This document shows, in pieces, positions 33,138-41,768 of a DNA stretch of 64,000 nt (the first letter of the stretch is position 1; each line of letters starts with the position of its first letter). A program made the translations under genes and the position numbers. The notes under the pieces are model-generated. The model was not told the DNA's origin. It worked only from the letters and a program-made list of their open reading frames with translations, and made no database searches. This DNA comes from Salinactinospora qingdaonensis (GTDB taxonomy: Bacteria; Actinomycetota; Actinomycetes; Streptosporangiales; Streptosporangiaceae), in contig NZ_BAABDD010000004.1 in NCBI RefSeq assembly GCF_039539445.1, positions 1 to 64,000 on the forward strand, in the 5' to 3' direction.

Positions 33138-34139
33138 TTGGGAGACAAACGTCCCACCTTGGAGGCGGTCGCGGCTCGCGCCCAGGTGTCCCGCGCGACC
33201 GTCTCCCGCGTGGTCAACGGGCAGGCCACCGTCAACCCCCAGATCCGAGACGCGGTCCTGCGCGCCATCGAAGAGCTGGGGTACGTGCCCAACTCGGCGG
33301 CACGCAGCCTGGTCACACGGCAGACCGACTCGATCGCCCTCGTCGTCTCCGAACCCCCCACCCGCGTGTTCTCCGACGACCCGCTGTTTTCGCTGGTGAT
33401 CCGCACCGTAAGCAGCGAGCTGGAACTGTCGGGCAAACAGGTGATCCTGATGCTGGCCGGCTCGCAGCGGGCGCAGGCGCGGGTGGAAGACTACGTCGCC
33501 GGCGGGCACGTGGACGGAGTCATGTTCGTGTCGATGCACGGCGCCGACCCGCTCCCGGGCGCCATCGCGCGCATGGGGGTACCGGTCGTGTCCTACGGGC
33601 GGCCCGCGGTCGCGGTGGACCTGCCCTATGCCGACAACGACAACGTGGGAGGCGCGGCCCAGGCCGTAGAGCACCTGCTCGACATCGGCCGCCGCCGCAT
33701 CGCCACCATCGCCGGCCCACAGGACATGATCGGCGGGCAGGACCGACTCACCGGCTACCGTGACGCGCTGCGAATGTCGGACCGCCGGTCGATCGTGGCG
33801 GTCGGGGACTTCACCCGAACCTCCGGCGTGACGGCCATGCGCCATCTACTGGAGGACGACCCCGAACTCGACGCGGTGTTCGTGGCCAACGACCTGATGG
33901 CCATCGGCGCCCTCCAGGCGTTGCGCCAGGCCGGGCGGCGGGTCCCCGACGACGTCGCCGTCGTCGGCTTCGACGACATCGAGGCCGCCGGCTTCACCGA
34001 CCCGCCGCTGACCACCGTGCGGCACCCCGTCGTCGAGCAGGCCACCGCCATGGTCAAGCTGGTCCTCACCCCGCCCGAGGAGCGCGAAACCGACCACGTG
34101 ATCCTGCCGACCGAACTCGTCGTCCGCGACTCCGCCTGA
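33138..34139 (+). CDS. LacI-family transcriptional regulator, CelR-like
   Basis: A 333-residue LacI protein. The helix-turn-helix and hinge are PTLEAVAARAQVSRATVSRV and NGQATVNPQIRDAVLRAIEE, followed by LGYVPNSAARSLVTRQT. The periplasmic-binding-like domain includes GHVDGVMFVSMHG, IGGQDRLTGYRDAL, VFVANDLMAIGALQAL and VAVVGFDDIEAAGF. The start is TTG at 33138, eight bases after GGGGAGG. Divergent from the GH16 gene and preceded by the same palindrome, it most likely represses both genes until a beta-glucan oligosaccharide binds. The C-terminal half is complete. Confidence 0.93.
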   Translation: MGDKRPTLEAVAARAQVSRATVSRVVNGQATVNPQIRDAVLRAIEELGYVPNSAARSLVTRQTDSIALVVSEPPTRVFSDDPLFSLVIRTVSSELELSGKQVILMLAGSQRAQARVEDYVAGGHVDGVMFVSMHGADPLPGAIARMGVPVVSYGRPAVAVDLPYADNDNVGGAAQAVEHLLDIGRRRIATIAGPQDMIGGQDRLTGYRDALRMSDRRSIVAVGDFTRTSGVTAMRHLLEDDPELDAVFVANDLMAIGALQALRQAGRRVPDDVAVVGFDDIEAAGFTDPPLTTVRHPVVEQATAMVKLVLTPPEERETDHVILPTELVVRDSA

Positions 34140-34285
34140 AAGGGGAATCCCCCTCCCGCCGCTTTCGGTGGGTCCTGATCCAGCGGCCGGGGGAGTACGA
34201 CGCCGGTACACCCGCCCCACCGTGACGGCGCTGGGTTCTGGTTGTCGAACGGCTGGGGTGTGGGGTGGGTGGGGATGTTCGTCGT

Positions 34286-34323
34286 CCGCTCGTGCCTCGA
34301 TCGCTTCGCGATCTCGGCAGCCT
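34286..34323 (+). repeat. Dispersed palindromic element
   Basis: CGCTCGTGCCTCGATCGC-TTC-GCGATCTCGGCAGCCT. The core GATCGC-TTC-GCGATC can form a 6-bp stem with a 3-base loop. Other copies: 4176-4213, 4241-4283, 5146-5186, 5218-5252, 34558-34592, 34863-34898, 51074-51111, 62698-62736 and 63177-63214. It follows the lacI-family gene by about 150 bases. Confidence 0.85.
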
Positions 34324-34337
34324 GAAGGGACGCGGTG

Positions 34338-34924
34338 GCTGGGGTGAACACCACCACCCAACACCCCCCGACACCCCAAAGAGACCCGATAGCTGGGGTG
34401 AACGCGATCACCCCACGCGTCCAGGAAGCCCCGGCCGAGACGAGAGGCTGTTACGGCGCCATACGCCCCTCTCGCCCCCACCAGGCTCTGCTTTTTGAAG
34501 AAACGGCGAAGGCCAGCAGCGGACACACGCGGATGAGCGCCTCCGCCGTCGCCCCTGGGCTGCCGAGATCGCGAAGCGATCGAAGCACGAACCAACGACG
34601 AACACCCCCACACACCCCACAACACCCCAAAGAGACCCGATAGCTGGAGTGAACACCACCACCCAACACCCCCCGACACCCCAAAGAGACCCGATAGCTG
34701 GGGTGAACGCGATCACCCCACGCGTCCAGGAAGCCCCGGCCGAGACGAGAGGCTGTTACGGCGCCATACGCCCCTCTCGCCCCCACCAGGCTCTGCTTTT
34801 TGAAGAAACGGCGAAGGCCAGCAGCGGACACACGCGGATGAGCGCCTCCGCCGTCGCCCCTGGGCTGCCGAGATCGCGAAGCGATCGAAGCACGAACCAA
34901 CGACGAACACCCCCACACACCCCA
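34338..34924 (+). repeat. 305-bp tandem duplication
   Basis: 34338-34619 and 34643-34924 are near-identical direct copies with a 305-bp period. Each copy holds one dispersed palindrome in minus orientation (34558-34592, 34863-34898), a pyrimidine-rich stretch with CACCAGGCTCTGC and the AT-rich TTTTTGAAGAAACGG. Open frames across both copies are low complexity. The whole 34140-35036 gap holds no gene that I can support. Confidence 0.92.
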
Positions 34925-35036
34925 GCCGTTCGAAAAACAACGACCTAGCGGTCCCCGCCGTACCGTGTCGCGGCGGGCGCGCCCGCCGCGACACGATCGG
35001 GAGCCAAGACGGCCGGTCGCTGCCGGCCCCGCGGGC

Positions 35037-36980
35037 TCAGCCCTGCGTCGGTTGGCTCATCTGGGGCAGCGCCTCGCCGCCGGCACGGTAGGCGTCGGCT
35101 TGGAGCTGGTACAGCTCGGCGTAGAGCCCGTCGAGCCCCATGAGGTCGTCGTGGGTGCCGTTTTCGACGACGCGGCCGTGCTCCAGCACGTAGATGCGGT
35201 CGGCCATGCGCACACTGGCCAGCCGGTGGGTGATCAACAAGACGGCGGCGCCCTGCGCCGCGGCCTGGAGGGTGTCGAAGAGGTGCTTCTCGGCGCGGGC
35301 GTCCAAGGCGGCGGTGGGCTCGTCGGCGATGAGCAGATCCCCCTGCCGGTAGAGGCCGCGGGCGGCGGCGATGCGCTGTTTCTGCCCGCCGGAGAGGTCG
35401 GCGCCGTGGGCGAAGCGTTTGTCGAGAAGGGTGTCCAACCCGTAGTCAAGGCCGGCGATGACCTCGTCGGCGCCGCTGAGGTCGAGCGCGCGCTGGAGGC
35501 GGTGGGGGTCGGTGTCGGCGTCGGTGGCCATCGTGATGTTGCGGCGGGCGTTGAAGGGCCACTGGGTGTAGTCCTGCCGCATGGTGGCGATGCGCTCGCG
35601 CAACTGGTGGGCGTCGATGGTGGTGATGTCGCGGCCGTTCCAGGCGATGGTTCCGTGCTGCGGGGTGTAGAGGCCGGCGATGAGGGTGGCCAGGGTGGTC
35701 TTGCCTGAGCCGTTCTCGCCGACCAGAGCCACCACCTCGCCACGGGCCAGGGTGAGGTCGACGCCGTTGAGGGCGGGACTCTGGGCGCCGGGGTAGGTGA
35801 AGGTCACTCCCGTGACGGTCAACTGCTCAAGCGGGCTGGGCAGGGAGTTCGGGGCGGGGGCGGGGGTGCGGCGGCGCGACTCGGTGCAGGCTTCCAGCAG
35901 GTCGGCGAAGTACAGGCCGGCCTCGTAGCAACTGTTGACCGCGGTGACGAGCCGATCGAGCGCGGCCTTGCCCCGCCCCAGGGCGAGGTAGGCGGCGCCG
36001 GCCACCGCCAGCGGCATGAGGCCCTGCACCAGCAGCGCGAGCAGCGCAAGGTAGGTGAACAGCGTGACCAGCCCGCCCACGGCGTCGCCGGTGGCGCGGG
36101 TGGTGGTTTGGCGCCGCACAATGGCCAGCATGACCTGCTGGACGTAGGAGGCGATGCGCCGGTATTCGGCGAGCAGGCTGGGGGCCATGTTGTAGGCGCG
36201 CAGCTCGGCGGCAGCGTCGCGTTGGGAGACCATGTCGCCGAGGATGTAGCGGTGCCGGTTGGTCGCGCTGAGCCGGCGCAGTTGCGTGTAGCGCATGCGG
36301 GCCGCGCGCACCGCGGCCCAGCCTGCCGGCAGCACCGTCAGCGCCAGCAGCGGCAGCAGGACGGGGTGCAGCACAGTGACCACCGAGGCCACCGCCACCA
36401 ACCCTACGATCTCGGTGATGATGTCCACGGTGTAGTCGGTCATGTTGCGGGCCTCGAAGATGCCGCGGTCGCGGGCGCGGTAGATGGCGTCGCAGTAGTC
36501 GCTGTCGTCGAAGGACTCCAGCTTGACCTGGGAGACCAGCGTCATCAGCTCGATTTGGAGCACCCGGTCCACCTGCGGGCTCAGTCGTCCTTGCGCCCAG
36601 ATCGCCGCCGAGGTCAGGGCCGAGCGCCCCACGGTGGCCGCTCCGGCCGCCAGCAGCGCGGGCAGCGCCGCCTGGATGCGTTCCGGGGTGGGGCCGTTGG
36701 CGAACAGGCTGTGCAGCACTCCGGTGATGGCCACCAGCACGAAACCGCTGAGCACGCCCGCGGCGGTGTTGCACACGAGCGCGACGAGCGTGTCGCGCGG
36801 GCTGGCCCGCCAACTCCACCGCAGCGCCGTGGCCATCAGCGAAGGCAACCGGGCGGCCATGCGCCAAAACGACATGCGCTCCAGGTCGGCCACCCACGGG
36901 AAATAGCGCGATCCGGCTAGCTCGGGAAGGTCGACCTTGGGTTCCGTCCTGGTTTTGTTTCGGCGGAAAAACCGCAGCAT
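35037..36980 (-). CDS. ABC transporter, fused permease and ATPase
   Basis: A half-size exporter of about 647 residues. After a basic N-terminus come six predicted membrane helices (the first around LVALVCNTAAGVLSGFVLVA), a cytoplasmic loop region with RAYNMAPSLLAEY, and the ATPase with Walker A GENGSGKTT (421-429), signature LSGGQKQR (529-536), Walker B LLIADE (549-554) and the H-loop in LLITHR. The ATG at 36978-36980 has AAGGATGAG at a proper distance; the ATG two codons earlier would touch that site. It resembles exporters that accompany actinomycete peptide clusters, and a short-ORF region lies on the opposite strand at 37399-37563, but no modification enzymes are nearby. Confidence 0.9.
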   Translation of the reverse strand: MLRFFRRNKTRTEPKVDLPELAGSRYFPWVADLERMSFWRMAARLPSLMATALRWSWRASPRDTLVALVCNTAAGVLSGFVLVAITGVLHSLFANGPTPERIQAALPALLAAGAATVGRSALTSAAIWAQGRLSPQVDRVLQIELMTLVSQVKLESFDDSDYCDAIYRARDRGIFEARNMTDYTVDIITEIVGLVAVASVVTVLHPVLLPLLALTVLPAGWAAVRAARMRYTQLRRLSATNRHRYILGDMVSQRDAAAELRAYNMAPSLLAEYRRIASYVQQVMLAIVRRQTTTRATGDAVGGLVTLFTYLALLALLVQGLMPLAVAGAAYLALGRGKAALDRLVTAVNSCYEAGLYFADLLEACTESRRRTPAPAPNSLPSPLEQLTVTGVTFTYPGAQSPALNGVDLTLARGEVVALVGENGSGKTTLATLIAGLYTPQHGTIAWNGRDITTIDAHQLRERIATMRQDYTQWPFNARRNITMATDADTDPHRLQRALDLSGADEVIAGLDYGLDTLLDKRFAHGADLSGGQKQRIAAARGLYRQGDLLIADEPTAALDARAEKHLFDTLQAAAQGAAVLLITHRLASVRMADRIYVLEHGRVVENGTHDDLMGLDGLYAELYQLQADAYRAGGEALPQMSQPTQG

Positions 36981-37398
36981 ACTCATCCTTAAATAGGCGT
37001 GCGTAGGTGCCACAGGAAAAGGATCTTTATGGCCGCTTCCTTATGTTTTCCAATCCGGACAGGCGAGAACGCCCCATTCTCGACCAAAACCAGACCATCG
37101 GAAACCGGCCCACTCGCATTCCCGTGCGGCAGGGTTGTTCAAGATACCGAAGCGGGACGACACATCAGATGACTCTCGTCGCCGGAGGCTCTCGTATAGC
37201 CGGACGGATACTGCGAGGCGCCGGAGCTCTCGCCCGCTGGCGCAGCGCGAACCGCGGCGCCGTCTCCCCTGGCTGTATCGCAGGAGCGCCGCCCAGAGAG
37301 CCTCACTGAGCACAGACGACACCGCCAACTCGCCCTGCCCTGGGAGTGACTTTCAGGGCACAGCCAAACGATCCGTATTTACCGGAAAAGGAATTATC
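36981..37398. other. Non-coding, comparatively AT-rich divergent region
   Basis: This 418-base stretch between the ABC exporter and the small ORFs is clearly less GC-rich than the rest of the window. It contains A-rich runs such as GACCAAAACCAGACC and no gene I can support. It should hold promoters for both directions. Confidence 0.5.
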
Positions 37399-37470
37399 AT
37401 GAGGGTGAGCATGGATGCGGTGATCACCGCCAGACTAGCCGCAACTCGAATTCGGTCATACCGGAGGTGA
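37399..37470 (+). CDS. Possible 23-residue peptide
   Basis: ATG at 37399 with AAAGGA seven bases upstream; the peptide starts MRVSMDAVITARL and ends RIRSYRR. The stop overlaps a GTG (37467) and lies within the ribosome-binding site of the next small frame. It may be a leader or a peptide precursor linked to the divergent exporter. Nothing in the sequence fixes its function. Confidence 0.3.
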   Translation: MRVSMDAVITARLAATRIRSYRR

Positions 37471-37479
37471 CACTGACCA

Positions 37480-37563
37480 ATGGCCATAAAAGCAGAAAAA
37501 AGGAGCTTCCCACGGAAGAGACAATTCAGGCCAACGGGGCAGCCTGGCTGGGAATTCGAGTAG
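37480..37563 (+). CDS. Possible 27-residue peptide
   Basis: ATG at 37480 preceded by GGAGGTGA; the peptide starts MAIKAEKRSFPRKRQF and ends RPTGQPGWEFE. A basic N-terminal part and a short Gly/Trp/Glu tail recall RiPP precursors, yet no lasso or lanthipeptide enzymes lie nearby and the tail is too short for a lasso core. The competing GTG frame at 37467-37682 is also open. Treat as a candidate only. Confidence 0.3.
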   Translation: MAIKAEKRSFPRKRQFRPTGQPGWEFE

Positions 37564-37694
37564 CTTGCCATGACAGACGAATAGCAGAGAGGGGACCTTT
37601 GCCACAGCCTAGGACCTGCCGGGCACCCCTGACTTTTCCATGGAAGGCTTACTTAAAAGGTTTACTTAACTACAGAAAGTGAAAAAATTTCAGC

Positions 37695-38036
37695 GTGAGC
37701 ACTACGAGAAACGAAGAACACTCCCTCCTCCCCATGCGGGCGGTTTGGGGCGCCGTGTGGCTCGGGGCCGCTCTGGTCTGGATCGGCCTGCTCGCCGTGG
37801 AGTGGTACCTCAGCGGTCCCACCGCTTGCCCTCTCACTTCGGAAACACCGGTGTACGGCACCGCGCAGTGGTCGTGGTGGCCGCCAGGACGGATCTGTGT
37901 CTGGGAACTCAGCATCGGCACCGAGGAATACACCATCACTGATCATCCCTCCCACTCCCGCCTCGCCATCCCGCTGCTCCTCCTGCTGTGGGGTGCCTCG
38001 CTGCTGACCCTGAGACACCGGGCGAAGAAGCGGTGA
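37695..38036 (+). CDS. Small membrane protein, unknown function
   Basis: A 113-residue protein with two strong membrane helices, AVWGAVWLGAALVWIGLLAV (about 15-35) and LAIPLLLLLWGASLLTL (about 90-106). Between them is an extracytoplasmic loop with two Cys (TACPL and GRICVW) that could pair, and the C-terminus is basic (RHRAKKR), so both ends are probably cytoplasmic. The start is the GTG at 37695; the ribosome-binding site is weak. The next gene begins two bases after its stop, so they are likely co-transcribed. I do not recognise the family. Confidence 0.7.
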   Translation: MSTTRNEEHSLLPMRAVWGAVWLGAALVWIGLLAVEWYLSGPTACPLTSETPVYGTAQWSWWPPGRICVWELSIGTEEYTITDHPSHSRLAIPLLLLLWGASLLTLRHRAKKR

Positions 38037-38037
38037 C

Positions 38038-38448
38038 GTGGAGCAACCACAGCGCAAGGCAGCACGCCACCCGAAGAACGTGACCGCGAAACGCGACCTC
38101 CTCAGCAGCCCCCACGATCGTCCCCCGCTGATTTCGCTGAGCATCGGTATCACGGCGCGCCGGCAGGGGCGCTACCCGTTGGCCCAACGGGCCTGCCACG
38201 ATGCGCGCGAACGGTACCGCGCGAGGTACGGGCCTGAGGACGTCGGCACGCTGGTCAGCCGGGGTGAACTGGCGCTGGTACTGGCCGACCTGGGACGGCC
38301 AGCGGCGGCCGAGGAGGAACTGCGCGCCGTGACAAAGACTGCCCGGCGCGCGTTGGGAGACGCTCACCCTGCCACCATGGCCCTCCGCGACAGTCTCACC
38401 CCTGTGCAGCACCATACGGGGCGCATCCCAGAGACCGAAGCGCTCTGA
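38038..38448 (+). CDS. Short tetratricopeptide-repeat protein
   Basis: This 136-residue protein has a TPR-like helical repeat: GRYPLAQRACHDARERYRARY, GPEDVGTLVSRGELALVLAD, LGRPAAAEEELRAVTKTARR, ALGDAHPATMALRDSL. The spacing and the GPEDVxT and LGxxHPxTL patterns match the TPRs that follow NB-ARC regulators in actinomycetes, so it may be a leftover of such a protein or a free-standing adaptor. The first 40 residues are basic and probably disordered. The GTG at 38038 directly follows the stop of the small membrane protein gene. Confidence 0.65.
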   Translation: MEQPQRKAARHPKNVTAKRDLLSSPHDRPPLISLSIGITARRQGRYPLAQRACHDARERYRARYGPEDVGTLVSRGELALVLADLGRPAAAEEELRAVTKTARRALGDAHPATMALRDSLTPVQHHTGRIPETEAL

Positions 38449-38455
38449 AGGACCA

Positions 38456-38481
38456 GCCCCCGCCGTCCTCGCGGCAGGGGC
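38456..38481. terminator. Hairpin between convergent genes
   Basis: GCCCC-C-GCC pairs with GGC-A-GGGGC around an 8-base loop, with one mismatch, midway between the TPR gene and the erm gene. It could end both transcripts. Confidence 0.55.
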
Positions 38482-38513
38482 GGTTGGGCTGCGCTCCGGG
38501 GAGATCGGCCAGG

Positions 38514-39353
38514 TCAGCGGCGCCGGTTGTTGGTGGGGCGGGAGCGTCGGGAACCGTGGCTTCGGGACGGTGACGGCGGTGTGGGGGCGGTCTGCGAGGC
38601 GAGATGCCACAGCGAGGCCCACTGGTGGGCGGTGAGGTCCTTGGGCAGGGCCTGCGGTGACACGCGATGCTCGCGCAGCCAGCCGCGCAGCGCGGCGGTA
38701 CCGAAGCGCCCCGTCCGGGTGAGGACCTCCTGGACGCCACGGCCGCGGCCGGTGAAGACCTCCTTGACGAAACGCTGGTAGGGCGCGCGGTCGGCGACGA
38801 GCGGGGTGGCCCGGCGGGTCATGGTGAGCAGCCCGCCGTCCACGCCCGGCACGGGCCGAAACGCCCGTGCCGGCACCCGTTGGTGCAGCGTGAACTCGTA
38901 CCAGGGCCACCAGCTCGCGGTGAGCAGGGTCGCTCCGCCCACGCCGGCGCGGCGGCGGGCGACCTCCCACTGCACCAGCAGGGTCGCACTGCTCCAGTGC
39001 GATGCGGCGAGGATGCGCCTGAGCAGTCGCGTGGTGAGGTGGAAGGGGATGTTGCCCACGATCACGTGGGGGTGGCGGGGGAAGCGGTAGGTCAGCGCGT
39101 CCCCGGTGTGGACGACGACATGGTCGGGGGTGCGCCGGTCGAGGCGCCGGGCGCGCTTGGGGTCGACTTCGACGACGGTGAGGTTGCGGCCCAAGCGGCT
39201 CAACGGCAATGTGAGTGCGCCGTCGCCTGGGCCGAGTTCGACGATGGGACCGGTTGTGCGTGCGATGAGGGCGTCGATCGCGCTGATCACGCCGCGATCG
39301 ACGAGCAGGTTCTGGCCAAGCTCGTGGGGTCCGCCCGCGTAGGAAGAAGGCAT
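38514..39353 (-). CDS. erm: Erm-type 23S rRNA adenine-N6 methyltransferase
   Basis: Methylates A2058 of 23S rRNA and gives macrolide-lincosamide-streptogramin B resistance. The 279-residue product has ELGQNLLVDRGVISAIDALI, the SAM-binding GPIVELGPGDGALTLPLSRL, VVEVDPKRARRLD, the catalytic VVGNIPFHLTTRLLRRIL and the rRNA-binding C-terminal domain (FTGRGRGVQEVL onward). The Arg/Ser-rich tail is shared with ErmE-like proteins of antibiotic producers. No polyketide genes lie nearby, so it is probably an intrinsic resistance gene. Two hairpins in the 39402-39472 leader hint at attenuation. The ATG 39351-39353 is the natural start, giving the usual Erm N-terminus. Confidence 0.93.
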   Translation of the reverse strand: MPSSYAGGPHELGQNLLVDRGVISAIDALIARTTGPIVELGPGDGALTLPLSRLGRNLTVVEVDPKRARRLDRRTPDHVVVHTGDALTYRFPRHPHVIVGNIPFHLTTRLLRRILAASHWSSATLLVQWEVARRRAGVGGATLLTASWWPWYEFTLHQRVPARAFRPVPGVDGGLLTMTRRATPLVADRAPYQRFVKEVFTGRGRGVQEVLTRTGRFGTAALRGWLREHRVSPQALPKDLTAHQWASLWHLASQTAPTPPSPSRSHGSRRSRPTNNRRR

Positions 39354-39401
39354 GAGTAGTGTGCTCCGCAGCGAAGTGATCGGAGCCGGGCAGCATGAGA
39401 A

Positions 39402-39472
39402 CGCCGCACCGGCGGTGGCCCGGGTGCGGCGGAGCTGGCGCGTGCTAGGTCAGCCCGCCGCTATGAGCGGCG
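39402..39472 (-). promoter_or_regulatory. Erm leader with two hairpins
   Basis: Stem 1 pairs 39402-39410 with 39423-39431 (CGCCGCACC / GGTGCGGCG); stem 2 pairs 39456-39462 with 39466-39472 (CGCCGCT / AGCGGCG). Both lie 50-120 bases upstream of erm, on its strand. I could not find a convincing short leader peptide. The rest of the 39354-39704 gap shows no gene. Confidence 0.45.
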
Positions 39473-39704
39473 AAGGCGAACTATCACGCTGAACCCCCTG
39501 TTGTCGGTGGCGCTCGTGCTGCTACTCATCGTTTGGACTGTAACGGGTCGGAGTCTGCTGGTGCGAGCGATTTTTCGTTGCCGCGTTAGCTGCGGAGACC
39601 GGCGCCGACTGGTTCCGCCGAAACGGGCAGGGCCACCGTAGCGACGCCACGGCGGCCCTTGGATGCGTCCGTATGCGGTTGTCGGTGCTCGTGGCGCCGC
39701 CGGG

Positions 39705-41189
39705 TCAGTGGGCGCCGATGGGCAGTCCGCTCAGTTCGCGGTGCAGGGCCGCGCTCAACTCGTTGAGCCCGGTGATGTCGACCTCGATGCCGTTGTGGCT
39801 GAACTTCTCGGCGGCTTTGTCCAGAACCGCGACCGCGGAGGAGTCCCAAACGTGGGCGCCGGTGAGGTCGATGGTGACCCGCTCGATGCCCTCCTCCTGA
39901 TAGTCGAACTGGCCGAGGATCTGGTTGCTGGAGCCGAAGAAGAGTTCGCCGTGGACGAAATAGACCCTGCTGGTGCCGTCGGGGTCGAGCACGCTGGTCA
40001 GTTGGGCGAGCAGCGCGGCTCGGCGGGCGAAGAGCACCATGGAGGTAATGACACCCACGAACACCCCGATCGCGAGGTTGTGTGTGGCCACGATCACAGC
40101 CGCGGTCACCACCATGACGAACGTTTCCCCGTAGGGCATCCGGCGGAGCGTGCGCGGCCGGATGCTGTGCCAGTCCATGGTGCTCGCGGCCACGAACACC
40201 ATGACCGCCACCAAGGCGCCCATCGGGATGGCCGCCGCCAGGTCACCGAGCAGCACGACGAGCACCAGCAGGAACACCCCCGCGAGCAGTGTCGACAGGC
40301 GGGTGCGCGCCTTGGAGCGCACGTTCATCACCGTGGGGCCGATGGTGGCGCAGCCGGCCATGCCGCCGAAGAGGCCGGTGATGACGTTGGCCCACCCCTG
40401 GCCACGGGCTTCGCGACCCTTGTCGGAGCCGGTGTCGGTGTACTCGTCGACCAGCTTGGCGGTCATGAGCGACTCCATGAGCCCCACGAGCGCCAGTGTC
40501 AGGGACGTGGGCGCGATGATGCCCAGCGTCTCCAGGTTCAGCGGCACGTCGGGCAGGAACGGCACGGGCAGGGCGCCCGGCAATTCCCCCATATCCCCCA
40601 CAGTGGGCACGTCAAGACCCACGAGCCAGGTGAACCCGGTAAGGACGACGATAGCGACCAGCGGCGCCGGAACCGCTGTGGTGAACCGGGGCAGCACCAC
40701 AATGACGGCGAGCCCCACCACGATCATCGTGTACACCTGCCAGCCGTCGCCGGCGAAGTGCGGGATCTGGGCCGTGAAGATCAGGATCGCGATCGCGTTG
40801 ACGAACCCGGTCATGACGCTGGGCGGGACGAACCGCATGAGCTGTGCCACGCCGAGAAGGCCCAGCACCACCTGGAAGCCCCCGGCCAGTATGGTGGCCG
40901 CGAGCAGGTAGTCGACGCCGTACTCGTGGCCGATCGGGGCCACCACGAGCGCCATGGCCGCGGTGGCTGAGGAGATCATCGCGGGCCGCCCGCCGAGGAA
41001 GGCGAGCGCCACCGCCATGGTGAAGGAGGCGTACAATCCCACCCGGGGATCGACTCCGGCGATGATCGAGAACGAGATCGCGTTAGGGATCAACGCCAAG
41101 GCCACCACCAGGCCAGCAAGGGCCTCGGTGCGCAGCACCGACAGGAGCGAGAGCGTGGACCCGCGCCACGCCTTCGTCTGTGTGGTCAT
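39705..41189 (-). CDS. SulP-family anion transporter with STAS domain
   Basis: A 494-residue SLC26/SulP protein. The N-terminal membrane core begins EALAGLVVALALIPNAISFS and has about ten to twelve helices, including SVMTGFVNAIAILIFTAQIP. The cytoplasmic STAS domain is the last 100 residues (VTIDLTGAHVWDSSAVAVLD). Substrates of the family are sulfate, bicarbonate or other anions; the protein itself does not tell which. No carbonic anhydrase or sulfate-assimilation gene adjoins it. The ATG is 41187-41189. A leader of up to 580 bases precedes it and has a terminator-like structure (41413-41442), so expression may be attenuated. Confidence 0.92.
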   Translation of the reverse strand: MTTQTKAWRGSTLSLLSVLRTEALAGLVVALALIPNAISFSIIAGVDPRVGLYASFTMAVALAFLGGRPAMISSATAAMALVVAPIGHEYGVDYLLAATILAGGFQVVLGLLGVAQLMRFVPPSVMTGFVNAIAILIFTAQIPHFAGDGWQVYTMIVVGLAVIVVLPRFTTAVPAPLVAIVVLTGFTWLVGLDVPTVGDMGELPGALPVPFLPDVPLNLETLGIIAPTSLTLALVGLMESLMTAKLVDEYTDTGSDKGREARGQGWANVITGLFGGMAGCATIGPTVMNVRSKARTRLSTLLAGVFLLVLVVLLGDLAAAIPMGALVAVMVFVAASTMDWHSIRPRTLRRMPYGETFVMVVTAAVIVATHNLAIGVFVGVITSMVLFARRAALLAQLTSVLDPDGTSRVYFVHGELFFGSSNQILGQFDYQEEGIERVTIDLTGAHVWDSSAVAVLDKAAEKFSHNGIEVDITGLNELSAALHRELSGLPIGAH

Positions 41190-41412
41190 AAAGCCGCTCG
41201 CTTTCAGCAGCTCAGGCGGGACCGCGTAGAGCGGCCGGCCATGGATCGGTCAGGGCGGGAACGGACTCGGTGCGGAGAAACCGGGCATGAGGCTGCCCGG
41301 CGGTCGTGTCACGGGTCGGGGAACAGGACGATCCCGAAGGATTCTTTGCAGAGCGAGTCCGTACGTCCCCTGTGCCCGGCGGCGCGACGTGCCCCGACGG
41401 AGAGGACGCAAT

Positions 41413-41442
41413 AAAAAAAGAACCTCGCACGTGGGGGGTGCG
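41413..41442 (-). terminator. Terminator-like hairpin in the sulP leader
   Basis: On the minus strand a 5-bp stem (CGCAC / GTGCG) with a C-rich loop is followed by GAGG and then a run of seven T, rare in this GC-rich DNA. It lies about 225 bases upstream of sulP. A second hairpin (CCGGGC / GCCCGG, 41281-41300) lies downstream of it. The 41190-41768 gap holds no gene. Confidence 0.5.
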
Positions 41443-41768
41443 CAGTCCTGGCGAAAAACACTACCCAGCCGAAGGACTCCTGGTCACCGTGAATTTCTGA
41501 GACGGTATTCACACGCCGAGCTGGTTTCGGTGAGCCCAGCCAACGAGTAGTCAACAATCACCCGACTTGGCTGGCCACAGCCCCGACTACCTGGTAAAAG
41601 CTGCAAGCCAAGGCATGCCCGCTTTTACGGTCACCGCTGCGTATGGCTTCCGGACAGAGTGCTCGCTCCTCAGTAGGCGGCGATAGGCCCACTGTCGGTC
41701 ACGGCGCCACGTAGGCTGACCGTTCGGACCGTGAACCAGTCGGCCAGCGGCGAGCGAGGAGAGACTGC

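Noticed and set aside
37480..37563. Lasso peptide precursor
   Set aside because: The possible core GQPGWEFE is only eight residues and no lasso B or C enzymes are near.
37936..39396. Long minus-strand frame overlapping erm and the TPR gene
   Set aside because: Arg/Pro/His-rich shadow frame; erm has full family support in another frame.
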